64,000 nucleotides of DNA from Mycolicibacterium peregrinum (GTDB lineage Bacteria; Actinomycetota; Actinomycetes; Mycobacteriales; Mycobacteriaceae), in NCBI RefSeq assembly GCF_002102345.1, contig NZ_LQPP01000046.1, positions 114,372 through 178,371 of the forward strand, written 5' to 3'. The position numbers were made by a program, and so were the translations under genes. The notes under the pieces are model-generated. The model made no database searches. It saw nothing but the letters and a program-made list of their open reading frames with translations, and had not been told where the DNA came from. Shown one piece after another: positions 36,701-45,263 of this stretch; position 1 is the first letter of the stretch, and each line of letters begins with the position of its first letter.

Positions 36701-39700
36701 TGCGGTGCCCGGTACCGATCGGCATCCTGATACTCCGGCGCAGGCAGCGCCCGGGTATCGAGCTTTCCGTTCACCGTGAGCGGCAATGCGTCCAACACCA
36801 CCACCGCGGTCGGAACCATGTACGCCGGAAGACGTTCGGCCAGCCGGGCTCGGGCCGTTGCCGGGTCGGCCGATCCGGTCACGTAGCCGACGAGACGCTT
36901 GTCACCGGGACGGTCCTCCCGGGCGATCACCGCCGCCTGCTGCACTCCGTCCACGCCGGCCAGCGCAGCCTGGACCTCACCGAGTTCGATGCGATAGCCG
37001 CGGATCTTCACCTGCTTGTCGGCGCGGCCCTCATAGCGCAACTGCCCGTCCGCGCCCCAGCGCACCAGGTCACCGGTGCGGTACATCCGTTGTCCGGGGG
37101 CTCCGAACGGGCACGCCACGAATCGCGTCGACGACAGATCCGGACGGCCCACATAGCCCGCGGCGAGACCGGCACCAGCCACGTACAACTCGCCGACCAC
37201 GCCTACGGGGACCTGCCGCATCCACTCGTCGAGCACGAAGAAGGCCAGGTGCTCCAGCGGTACGCCGATCGGGCTGGAGTTGCCCTCGACGTCGGCATGG
37301 CCGATCTCACGGTACGAGGCGTGGACCGTGGTTTCGGTGATGCCGTACATGTTGATCATCCGGGGCAGCCCGGGGTGACTCCGCAGCCAGACCGAAAGAC
37401 GTTGCGGCTCCAGCGCTTCACCACCGAACACCACGGTCTGCAACTCAAGTTCACGTCCTAGTTCGGGCGCCAGCGCATCGGCGGTCTGCAAAGCGTAGAA
37501 CGCCGACGGAGTTTGGCTCAGCACGTTGACCTTCTCGCGGACGAGCAGCGCATGCAGATCTTCGGGTGAGCGGACCACCGAATCGGGCACGACCACCAAC
37601 CGTCCGCCGGACAGCAGCGGGCCCCAGATCTCCCAGACGGAATAGTCGAACGCCATCGAATGGCACTGGCTCCAGACCCGGCCCACCGACAGTTCGGTGC
37701 CGAGGGCCTCGAGCAGTCTGGTGACGTTGCGATGCGTGACCGCCACGCCCTTCGGCGCGCCGGTGGTTCCCGATGTGTAGATGATGTAGGCCACGTCGTC
37801 GGGCACCACCGCGAGCGGTGAATCAGCAGATGTCGCGGGCGGTGAATCGGCAGTTGCGGCAGGCAGTTCAGCGCCGGGCGGAGAACCGTGGCTGTCGATT
37901 TCGAGCACGGGCACACCGGATGGCTCCAGCCGGTGGCGCAGCCCCGCCGTGGTGATCGCGACGACCGGGCCCGCGTCGGCGAGCATGAACTCGATACGCG
38001 CATCGGGATGCGCCGGGTCGATCGGCACATAGGCTGCACCGGTCTTCACCACGGCCAGGATCGCGACAACAGCCTCGGCATTGCGGGGCAGCAGCATCGC
38101 CACCCGGCTACCGGGACGCGCGCCACGGCTGGACAGCAACTCCGCCAACCGGTTTGACGAATCATCGAGCTCGCCGTAGGTCATCGAGCGGTCATCGCAG
38201 GTCAGCGCCGCCGCGGCCGGGTCACGGGCCACCTGCCCGGCGAACAGCTGCGGGATCGACACGGGGTCGGTTGCCGGCCGGGTTAGCACCGCGCGGTTGC
38301 CCCAGTTGTCGAGTTGGCCGTGCTCGTCGGCGTCGAGCAGATCGATCGAAGCCAGCGTCCGGGCCGGATCCGCGACCATGGTCTCCAGCACATGCCGCAT
38401 CCGATTGGCCAGGGCCACAATGTCGTCCGTACCGAACACGCCACTGTCGAACTCGATCCGCAGGCCCAGCTCCTCCCCGGGCATCGCCACCATCGACAGC
38501 GGATAGTGGTTGTATTCGCGGCTGATGAAGTCGGCGATGCCCAGCTCCTGTGCGCCCAGCAGCGCCTGGGTGTCGATCGGGTAGTTCTCGTACACGAAGA
38601 GCGTGTCGAAGAGCCGGTCGTGTCCCGCCGCTCGATGTATCTCGGCCAGCGACAGGTGCTCATGCTCGACCGTGTCGTTGTGCACCCGCTGCAGCTGGTC
38701 CAGCAGATCGGCCACGGTGCTGGCCGCGTCGATGCCGGCCCGGACCGGCACCGTGTTGATCAGCAGGCCGACAATCGAATCGGCGCCCGGCAGATCGACC
38801 GGCCGTCCCGATACCGCGGTGCCGAAGACCACGTCACGCTGGCCGGTCAGTGCCATGAGCACCTGCGCCCAGGCCGCCTGCAGCACGGTGTTCACCGTGG
38901 TGTGCTGTGACCGGGCCAGCTCGGTGAGTGCCCGGGTGATCTCGGCCGGCAGGCGGTAGGACTGGGTGCCCCGAGGCCCTACCGGCGTCGGGGGCCCGAC
39001 CAGGGTGGGAGTCTCGAACCCGGCCAGGACGTCGCGCCATACGACCTTTGCCGCAACGTCATCCTGACCTGCGAGCCAGCTGACGAAGCTGCGGTAGGAG
39101 GCGGGCGAGGGCAGCCGGTGCCCGAAGTACCCGGCGAAGATCTCCTGCAGAAGAATCGGCAGTGACCAGCCGTCGATCACGATGTGGTGAATGGTGAGGA
39201 CCAGCTTGTGCTGCTCGTCGCCGGTGCGCATCAGCGCCGCCCGGAAGGTGGGCTGCTCGGCCAGATCGCAGACAGCGCGGCGTTCGGAAGCGCACAACTG
39301 CTCAAGCCGATCGTCGACATCACCTGCGGCGTCGGCCAGATCGGCGTACTGCCAGGCGGTGACCGGGTCGGCCTCCAGTACCTGTACCGGCTCGCCGAAC
39401 TGGTCGTCGAACCGCGCTGCCAGGTTGGGATGGCGCGCGATGACCGCACTCACCGCCTGGCGTAGCCGTTGCGGGTCGAGCTCACCGGTGACGGTCACCG
39501 CCAGTTGCACCGCGTAGACGTCATCCCCGACGGCCCCGGCATCGTCGGCGACGCTGGACTGGAAGAGCAGTCCCTTCTGCAGCGGGGTCAGTGGAAGGAC
39601 ATCGGCGATCCGGTACCGCTCGGTCAGCTCGTCGACCTGTTCCTGGGTCAGCATCAGCGGGGCGACATCCGATGGGGTGAGCCCGCCACCGCCGGATCCC

Positions 39701-42700
39701 ACGTGGGCGCAGATACCGGCCAGGGCCTCGAACCAGAGCCGGCTGAGCAGGTCGACCTGTTCACGACTCAGCACCGAAGGCGCCCACATCCAATTGGCCT
39801 GCAGCTGTGGGCCAGTGGGGCCGTCCAGTGTGCCGGCGTTGAGTTCCACGCTGTGGGCCAGTGCCATCGGAATCGCCGAAGCCACCTCGGTCATCGACAG
39901 GTTGTCGTGGCTGATCCGCCACAGGTCCTCGGAAAGGTCCACTCCGCCCGCACCCAGCCGGCCGAGGTAGTTGAATCCAACGGTTGGGTCGGATGCACCC
40001 AGGTCCACGTCCGGATTGAGGTAACGCAACAGCCCGTAGGTCAAGCCGTCGGGGAGGGCCCGCAGCTGTTCCTTCGCGGCTTTGATCACCGGACCGAGCG
40101 CCGCGGCACCGGCGGTCACGTGTGTCCAGGGCACCCGGCCCACAGACAGCGCCACTGGGTACTTGGCCGTGAACCAGCCCACGGTGCGGGACAGATCGAC
40201 ATTGGGCGCCAGATCTTCGGCGCGCCCGTGGCCTTCCACATCGATGCCCAGCGGCCCACTGCCGGCACCGGAGAACTCCGCCCAGGCCAGGCCGAAGGCG
40301 ATCAACAGAATGTCCTGCACCCCTGCGTGGAATGCCGCAGGGACTTCTCCCAACAGCATCCGGGTGGTCGCTTCGTCCAAGGCCACCGTCAGCCGTCCGG
40401 CGCCGGCGAAGGTGTCCAACTCCGGCTGTACGGGTGGCAACGCAGCCGGGGTCGACGCGATTGTCCGCCAGGTATCGGCGTGCCGGACAACATCGGTGTC
40501 CCGCGCTCGTTCGGCCAGTAACTCGGACCAGCGGGCCAACGACGTGCCGCCGCTGGGCAATGCCACCGACTGCCCGTTGTGGTGCTGCGCCCAAGCGATG
40601 TTCAAGTCCTCCAACAGGATCCGCCAGGACACACCGTCGACAGCCAAATGGTGGATGATCAGGGCCAGTTGGTTGGTGTCCTGCGCCCACAAGGCACGCA
40701 CCATCGCTCCATCGGCGGGGTTGAGTCGCGATCGCGCGACCCGCACCGCTTCGTCCGACAGCTGCGTGACCGCGGTCAGGCAGTCGCGGGCGCTGACGGT
40801 CCCCTTGTCCGGCACGGTCAGTGACCAGTCGCCGCCGTCGGTTCCGGTTCTGCCCGAGGTGTCTGTGACCTCGGCCCGCAGCCGCAGCGCGGCATGCCGG
40901 TCCAGCAGTGCCTGCAGGATGATCTCGGCATCGCGCTGGGTCACCCCCGCCGGGGCCTGGATCACCAAAGTCTGGTTGAACTGGTCGATGCGACCGGGCA
41001 TGTCCTGAAGCCACTGCATGATCGGTGTCGGGTCGACCGCACCGATGCCCTCGTCGATGACGGCCTCGCCACCGGCGAGCTTGGCCACGCCGCCGAGCCG
41101 GGCAACGGTCTGCTCGACGAAGATGTCCCGCGGCCGGCACCACACTCCCGCCGCACGGGCCCGCGCCACCACCTGCATCGACAGGATGCTGTCGCCGCCC
41201 AGGTCGAAGAACGAATCGTCCACGCCGACCCGTTCCAGGCCGAGGACCTCGGCAAAGATGCCTGCCAGGATCTCCTCGACCGCATTGCCCGGAGCCCGGT
41301 ATTCGGTGTTCCCACTTTGGTATTCGGGCGCGGGCAACGCGCGGGTGTCGAGTTTGTTGTTGGCCGTCAACGGCATCGCGGCCAGCACCACCACCGCAGC
41401 GGGCACCATATAGGGCGGAAGTTGGTCCGCCAGCTGGGCCCGGGCTTCCACGGGGTCGACGCTGCCGGTGACGTACCCGACGAGTCGTTTGTCGCCGACG
41501 CGGTCCTCTCGGGCGATCACGGCGGCATGTTCCACCCCGTCCACCCGAGCCAGAGCGGAACGCACCTCACCGAGTTCGATGCGATACCCGCGGATCTTGA
41601 CCTGCTCATCCGTACGGCCCAGATATTGCAGCTGGCCGTCCTCGCCCCACCGCACCAGATCGCCGGTGCGGTACATCCGCTGCCCTGACACACCACCGAA
41701 CGGGCACGCCACGAACCTCGAGGCCGTCAAATCCGGCCTGCCGAGATATCCGCATGCCACTCCGTCGCCGGCAACGTACAGTTCGCCGACCACGCCGGTC
41801 GGTACCGGCTGCATCCAGGTGTCCAACACGAACAGAGCGGCGCTGGGCACGGGTGAGCCGATGGGGACGACGGATTCGGCCGCTCCGGCCTGCAGCGGTG
41901 CGCTCATCGCCGCACAGATCGTGGTCTCGGTCGGGCCGTAGGCATCGAACATCACCCGACCGGCTGCCGCCCAGCGATCCACCAACTCGGTTGGGCAAGC
42001 CTCGCCTGCCACCACCAGCACTGCGGATTCCAGGCCCTGCGGGGACAGCATTGCCGCGGCGGACGGGGTCTGGGTGAAGACGCTGACCCCCTCCGCGACC
42101 AGCAGCCGATGGAAGTCCTCGGGAGAGCCGGCCACCGATTCGGGCACCACCACCAGGCGGCCGCCCCGCAGCAGGGCATGCCCGATCTCCCACACGGAGG
42201 CGTCGAAGCCCAGCGAGTGGCACAGCGGCCACACTGCTCGCCGCGGCAGGCTGGCGTCCAGCGATTTCATCAGCTGGGTCAGATTGTGGTGGGTAACCGC
42301 TACGCCCTTGGGCGTGCCGGTCGTGCCCGACGTGTAGATCACGTATGCGATGTCGGCAGGGGCGGGCGCCGGCACCGGGGTACCGGGCTGCGCCTCGATC
42401 GCCGGGTCGTCGATGTCGATCACGATGCCGCGGTAGCCGTCGAGCCGTGACCTCAGTTTCGCGGTGGTGACGGCGGCTACCGGTGCCGCGTCGGCCAGGA
42501 TGAACTCCATCCGCGAGGCGGGCACGGCCGGGTCGATCGGCACGTACGCCGCACCGGTTTTGAGTATCGCCAGCATTCCGACGACGGCCCGGGCCGAACG
42601 GTTCGAGTACAGCGCGACCCGCTCACCCGGGCGGACGCCCTGGGCTATCAGCAGGTGCGCCAACCGATTTGCCGCTTCGTCGAGCTCGCGGTAGGTCAGC

Positions 42701-44136
42701 GTGCGGCCTTCGAAGGTCAGTGCGGCGGCATCCGGCGCGTTGGCCACCTGTTCGGCGAACAAGTCGGGTATCGAGACCGGCGCCGCCTTGGGCCGGGTGA
42801 GGACCGCCTGATTGCCGATCTCGGACAGCTGGGCACGTTCCTGCCCGGCCAGCAGGTCCAGTGAAGACAGTGTCCGTTCCGGATCGGCGGCCATCTCCAC
42901 CAGCACGCGCTGGATGCGGTCGGCCAGATCAGAGACCTCGAAGTCCGCGAATGGCCGCCCGGTGCCCGCGGTGCTCAGGAAGAGCTGGTCACTCGCCCCG
43001 ATGAAGAACAAGCCGAAGTGCCCCATCGGGCCGTGGTTCGTGTACGACACCGTGACGGGGGCGCCGGCCAGGTCCAGGGTGAGACGGGACGGGATGAAGT
43101 TGACCGCCACCCGGTTCGACGCCTGCCGGGACCCACCGTTGAGGGTGTGCACGGGAAAACGTTGATGCTGCAGCAGTTCTCGGATACGCGAATCGACGTG
43201 CTGGCAGAATTCACCGAGGGTCCAGTCCGGTGGCGCCTTCAGCACCAACGGCACCACCCCGGCAAGCATGGCCGGCAGGGTTTTCGACTCCGGCGTCACG
43301 CGCCTGCTGACCGGGAAGTCGAGCGCCACCTCTGAGGCGTTGGCCGTCCACGCCCGCACCAGAAGTGCGCACGCCGCGGTGGTTACTGAGTAGCGACGGA
43401 CCCGCAGCCTCTTGGACAGTTCTTTTATGTGTCCCACGGCGATGCGGTCGACTTCGACCGAGGCCGAGGGCGCGTAGGCGTCCCGCCCGTCCCCCGTCGA
43501 GGGCAGTCCCTGGTCGACACCGCCTTCAGATGGAAGGTTGTCCTGCCAGTACGCCAGATCATCCTGAAAGCTCTGGGATTCTTGGTATTCCGTCTCGCAG
43601 TCGACGAAATCCTGCAGTGTGCCGAAGTATGCCGGCGGCACCGGCTCTCCCGAGACCAGCGCCGTGTAGATCGTGGCAATCCGTCGGCTGACCAGCGCCA
43701 TGCCCAAGCCGTCGACAGATGCGTGATGTCCCAGCCCGAACAGGAAGTATTCGTCCTGCCGCGTCCGGAAGAGGGCGAACTTCACGAGCTGACCGGTCAG
43801 CGGCAAGGGCGTGTGCTGAATCGCCGACGCCATCTCCCGGGCTTTCTGCTCCGGATCGGCGGAGTCCCTGACGTCGTGGAACACCAACTCCAGATCGGAG
43901 TAGTCAACCGCTTTCTGGAAGACCTGGCCGTCGAACTCGATGAACGCAGCCCTGGCCGGCTCTGCCTCTTGGAGGGCCTGACGGATCGCCCGCTCGAGGA
44001 GGTCGCGCTGCACCGCGCCGTCAATTCGCCCTAAAAGGCCGAGTTGCCACTCGGTGCCGGCAAGTCCGCTCTCTTGGGAAAGCCAGATATCCAACTGCCC
44101 GCGAGAAAGAGGCAGCGTTCCACTATCAGGTTCCAT
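33781..44136 (-). CDS. mps1: Mps1, GPL nonribosomal peptide synthetase (modules 1 and 2 plus the C domain of module 3)
   Basis: This synthetase of about 3450 residues has the order C1-A1-T1-E1-C2-A2-T2-E2-C3. C1 has HHASVDG near residue 135 and should join the fatty acyl chain. A1 spans about 450-955, T1 has DLGGDSILSM near 980, E1 has HHLAVDG near 1165, and C2 has HHIVIDGWS near 1650. A2 spans about 1960-2475, T2 has DLGGDSISSM near 2505, E2 has HHLAVDA near 2685, and C3 has HHIVLDGWS near 3172. Specificity residues read by eye are DAWTVAAICK for A1 (a phenylalanine code) and DYWSVGMVHK for A2 (close to the threonine code DFWNIGMVHK). With the epimerases this gives D-Phe and D-alloThr. I chose the ATG at 44136, preceded by GGAAG; a GTG at 44154 lacks a ribosome-binding site. 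Confidence 0.95.
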   Translation of the reverse strand: MEPDSGTLPLSRGQLDIWLSQESGLAGTEWQLGLLGRIDGAVQRDLLERAIRQALQEAEPARAAFIEFDGQVFQKAVDYSDLELVFHDVRDSADPEQKAREMASAIQHTPLPLTGQLVKFALFRTRQDEYFLFGLGHHASVDGLGMALVSRRIATIYTALVSGEPVPPAYFGTLQDFVDCETEYQESQSFQDDLAYWQDNLPSEGGVDQGLPSTGDGRDAYAPSASVEVDRIAVGHIKELSKRLRVRRYSVTTAACALLVRAWTANASEVALDFPVSRRVTPESKTLPAMLAGVVPLVLKAPPDWTLGEFCQHVDSRIRELLQHQRFPVHTLNGGSRQASNRVAVNFIPSRLTLDLAGAPVTVSYTNHGPMGHFGLFFIGASDQLFLSTAGTGRPFADFEVSDLADRIQRVLVEMAADPERTLSSLDLLAGQERAQLSEIGNQAVLTRPKAAPVSIPDLFAEQVANAPDAAALTFEGRTLTYRELDEAANRLAHLLIAQGVRPGERVALYSNRSARAVVGMLAILKTGAAYVPIDPAVPASRMEFILADAAPVAAVTTAKLRSRLDGYRGIVIDIDDPAIEAQPGTPVPAPAPADIAYVIYTSGTTGTPKGVAVTHHNLTQLMKSLDASLPRRAVWPLCHSLGFDASVWEIGHALLRGGRLVVVPESVAGSPEDFHRLLVAEGVSVFTQTPSAAAMLSPQGLESAVLVVAGEACPTELVDRWAAAGRVMFDAYGPTETTICAAMSAPLQAGAAESVVPIGSPVPSAALFVLDTWMQPVPTGVVGELYVAGDGVACGYLGRPDLTASRFVACPFGGVSGQRMYRTGDLVRWGEDGQLQYLGRTDEQVKIRGYRIELGEVRSALARVDGVEHAAVIAREDRVGDKRLVGYVTGSVDPVEARAQLADQLPPYMVPAAVVVLAAMPLTANNKLDTRALPAPEYQSGNTEYRAPGNAVEEILAGIFAEVLGLERVGVDDSFFDLGGDSILSMQVVARARAAGVWCRPRDIFVEQTVARLGGVAKLAGGEAVIDEGIGAVDPTPIMQWLQDMPGRIDQFNQTLVIQAPAGVTQRDAEIILQALLDRHAALRLRAEVTDTSGRTGTDGGDWSLTVPDKGTVSARDCLTAVTQLSDEAVRVARSRLNPADGAMVRALWAQDTNQLALIIHHLAVDGVSWRILLEDLNIAWAQHHNGQSVALPSGGTSLARWSELLAERARDTDVVRHADTWRTIASTPAALPPVQPELDTFAGAGRLTVALDEATTRMLLGEVPAAFHAGVQDILLIAFGLAWAEFSGAGSGPLGIDVEGHGRAEDLAPNVDLSRTVGWFTAKYPVALSVGRVPWTHVTAGAAALGPVIKAAKEQLRALPDGLTYGLLRYLNPDVDLGASDPTVGFNYLGRLGAGGVDLSEDLWRISHDNLSMTEVASAIPMALAHSVELNAGTLDGPTGPQLQANWMWAPSVLSREQVDLLSRLWFEALAGICAHVGSGGGGLTPSDVAPLMLTQEQVDELTERYRIADVLPLTPLQKGLLFQSSVADDAGAVGDDVYAVQLAVTVTGELDPQRLRQAVSAVIARHPNLAARFDDQFGEPVQVLEADPVTAWQYADLADAAGDVDDRLEQLCASERRAVCDLAEQPTFRAALMRTGDEQHKLVLTIHHIVIDGWSLPILLQEIFAGYFGHRLPSPASYRSFVSWLAGQDDVAAKVVWRDVLAGFETPTLVGPPTPVGPRGTQSYRLPAEITRALTELARSQHTTVNTVLQAAWAQVLMALTGQRDVVFGTAVSGRPVDLPGADSIVGLLINTVPVRAGIDAASTVADLLDQLQRVHNDTVEHEHLSLAEIHRAAGHDRLFDTLFVYENYPIDTQALLGAQELGIADFISREYNHYPLSMVAMPGEELGLRIEFDSGVFGTDDIVALANRMRHVLETMVADPARTLASIDLLDADEHGQLDNWGNRAVLTRPATDPVSIPQLFAGQVARDPAAAALTCDDRSMTYGELDDSSNRLAELLSSRGARPGSRVAMLLPRNAEAVVAILAVVKTGAAYVPIDPAHPDARIEFMLADAGPVVAITTAGLRHRLEPSGVPVLEIDSHGSPPGAELPAATADSPPATSADSPLAVVPDDVAYIIYTSGTTGAPKGVAVTHRNVTRLLEALGTELSVGRVWSQCHSMAFDYSVWEIWGPLLSGGRLVVVPDSVVRSPEDLHALLVREKVNVLSQTPSAFYALQTADALAPELGRELELQTVVFGGEALEPQRLSVWLRSHPGLPRMINMYGITETTVHASYREIGHADVEGNSSPIGVPLEHLAFFVLDEWMRQVPVGVVGELYVAGAGLAAGYVGRPDLSSTRFVACPFGAPGQRMYRTGDLVRWGADGQLRYEGRADKQVKIRGYRIELGEVQAALAGVDGVQQAAVIAREDRPGDKRLVGYVTGSADPATARARLAERLPAYMVPTAVVVLDALPLTVNGKLDTRALPAPEYQDADRYRAPHDAVEQILAGIYAQVLGVERVGVDDSFFDLGGDSISSMQVVARARAAGLVCRPRDVLVEQTVARLAQVVAAADGQTLVADEGIGPVVATPIMRWLHEIDGPVDEFNQTVVLQAPDGVTEDDVVLVLQALLDRHAMLRLRVETAAHGAWSLTVPEPGAVNSGTCVHVVGELSDEALRAARSRLNPEAGAMLTALWVPGTATLALMIHHLAVDAVSWRILLEDLNIAWAQHRSGQAVDLPAPGTSFARWSSVLNELAQSPEVVELAPAWQQVAAIPAALPAVQPAVDTYAAAGQLSVELDADTTGQLLGAVPAAFHAGVQDILLIAFGLAAAEFLDTGAEPIGVDVEGHGRDEDLTDGVDLSRTVGWFTSKYPVALTLDELSWEEVTSGDDALGAVVKAAKEQLRALPDGLTYGLLRYLNPDVELDGPDPAFGFNYLGRLGAGAGELSDELWRIDQQAVAITASATAVDTPLGHTLELNAGTLDAGTDGGPRLHATWTWASSALDHERVETLSRLWFEALAGICAHVRNGGGGLTPSDIAPANLTQPQIYQLEGEYAIADVLPLTPLQQGLLFHTEEGQAGDDLYAVQLDIAVAGPLDQDRLRAAVQDVITRRPNVVARFYEDFGVPVQILPAEPVLAWQYLDLSDIPEQAVEQRIQQFSAAERAAVAGLGDQPPFRAALLRTGNDQHRFVLTNHHIVLDGWSKPILLREIFAGYLGGRLPAPVPYRRFVTWLAEQDTSAAQAVWGKVFEGFDNPAFVSTPGRVALGRRGVESFQLSAETTQALGDLARSCHTTVSTVLQAAWAQLLTWLTGQYDVAFGTAVSGRPADLAGAESMVGLLINTVPVRAKITPATTVGSLLEELQGVYNDTLDHQHLALNEIHRVAGHDHLFDSMFVYENYPIDTAALSGVGDLTITGFTNREYNHYPLSVQAVPGHELGFRIEFDSDAFDSVRIGKLVARFRRVLDAMTADTREQA

Positions 44137-44160
44137 ATATTTTTCAACTTCCACTGACGA

Positions 44161-44391
44161 CTAGCGCTGAATAGACCCGTCGCGCGCCAACCGCTCACGC
44201 AGGCTCTTGGGTCGGATATCCGTCCAATTCCGCTCAATGAACTCCAAGCAGTCAGAACGGTTCGCTTCGCCATAGACCGTCCGCCACCCTGCGGGCACTT
44301 CGGCAAAGCTCGGCCACAAGCTGTGCTGCTCCTCGTCATTGATCAAGACATAGAAGCTGCCGCTGTCGTCGTCGAACGGGTTATTGCTCAC
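44161..44391 (-). CDS. mbtH: MbtH-like protein of the GPL synthetase
   Basis: This 76-residue protein has the full MbtH signature: SFYVLINDEEQHSLWPSFAE, VPAGWRTVYGEANRSDCLEF and IERNWTDIRP. MbtH proteins bind adenylation domains and are needed for their folding or activity. It directly precedes mps1 on the same strand, with about 24 bp to the mps1 ATG, the standard GPL arrangement. The GTG start at 44391 is preceded by TGGAGA and begins at the conserved SNNPFDD. The upstream in-frame extension of 15 codons is not MbtH-like. It is probably the first gene of the mbtH-mps1-mps2-gap transcript. Confidence 0.93.
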   Translation of the reverse strand: MSNNPFDDDSGSFYVLINDEEQHSLWPSFAEVPAGWRTVYGEANRSDCLEFIERNWTDIRPKSLRERLARDGSIQR

Positions 44392-44937
44392 GTTTCTCCA
44401 GGTTGGTCGGTGACTTCGCAAAGATATCGCAAACATACGGGAGCTCGCATCGCGCGGTTCCCGGTTTCATTCAAGTCGACCTGGCACCGCGCCACAGCGA
44501 ACTTTATCTAGCGCCACTAGCGAGTTAACTGCACTTTCAACATCATGTGCTTTTATGAGGTCATGATCTTTTGACGAAAGCGTCACGATATTGCGTATTC
44601 AGTCAGATTGTGAATTTTATGTGGCCGCGCCGGCCGCCGGGCCACCCTCAACCTCGAATTATCCCCGCAATAGCAATCACAGCAAATAAATAGGGCTTGT
44701 GGCGCAAACCGATAATCAGCCGCCACAAATTGAATTTATAATGGCAGCGGCGCGCACAGCGGTTAACTAAAACTCGATAGCCGCGAAGAAACGCCCAGCC
44801 CACGGGGCGGGCGCGAGGGGCGGTGCGCAATTGCCATCGACGCCGGGGCGGTGCGCGCAAACAGGCGCGCAGTAGCCGCGCCGCGCCGCGCACGCAAGGT
44901 GCGACGGGGCGGCGCAGCTATAGCAATACGGCGAAGG
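44392..44937. other. Non-coding leader upstream of mbtH with sharply uneven base composition
   Basis: No convincing gene is seen. The part next to mbtH (about 44480-44770) is A/T-rich for this genome. The distal part (about 44800-44930) is extremely G/C-rich, with many GGGGC and GCGCGC strings. An 8-bp inverted repeat, TTGTGGCG (44697-44704) with CGCCACAA (44721-44728), is followed on the minus strand by a T-rich run, so it could end a transcript from the small gene at 44938-45183. The promoter of the mps operon must lie in this stretch or just beside it. No -10/-35 could be fixed with confidence. Confidence 0.6.
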
Positions 44938-45183
44938 CTACTGATCGCCCTGCTGGGTGGGATCCTGGGACGACTGAAGCGCGGACGAGCCGGCAGGCAC
45001 GACCATGACGAACACCGGCAGCTTCAGCTTGACGCCCCCGGCGACCGGCATTCGGATGGCCACCGAGACAACTTCGAGCTCAAGGCGCTTTCCACGCTGC
45101 GTCTCCATCTCGAGGTGACCGGGCAAGCGCTTGGGCGTCGCCAGCCAATCCAGGCCGCGTTCGATCGACTCGAGCAGACTCAT
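44938..45183 (-). CDS. Small hypothetical protein in the GPL locus
   Basis: This 81-residue frame has strong G/C-ending codon use, a sign of a real gene. The N-terminus reads SLLESIERGLDWLATPKRLP; the middle is beta-like and hydrophobic (LELEVVSVAIRMPVAGGVKL, KLPVFVMVVPAG); and the tail is Ser/Gln-rich. There is no clear membrane helix or signal peptide. The ATG follows GGTGAG at close spacing. It lies between fmt (80 bp upstream) and the mbtH leader, on the same strand as both. I do not recognise a family. Confidence 0.6.
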   Translation of the reverse strand: MSLLESIERGLDWLATPKRLPGHLEMETQRGKRLELEVVSVAIRMPVAGGVKLKLPVFVMVVPAGSSALQSSQDPTQQGDQ

Positions 45184-45263
45184 GCACTCACCATACCTGC
45201 GAGCAAAGTCCAGAACCCGTGAACGGCCGCGCCGGATGTGCCGGCGGGCCGCTGATTACGAGG

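Noticed and set aside
36268..37461. Long antisense frames within the NRPS genes, for example 397 codons here
   Set aside because: High-GC coding DNA produces long antisense frames; these are His/Arg/Gly-rich shadows that mirror NRPS codons.
26045..44136. Direct repeats across mps1 and mps2 that might be taken for a repeat array
   Set aside because: They are homologous NRPS domains about 1.5-4.5 kb apart, not short regularly spaced repeats; there is no CRISPR.
44648..44893. 81-codon minus-strand frame in the mbtH leader with a hydrophobic end
   Set aside because: The start is an arginine-rich artefact of the G/C-rich block, codon use changes abruptly inside the frame, and no ribosome-binding site is present.
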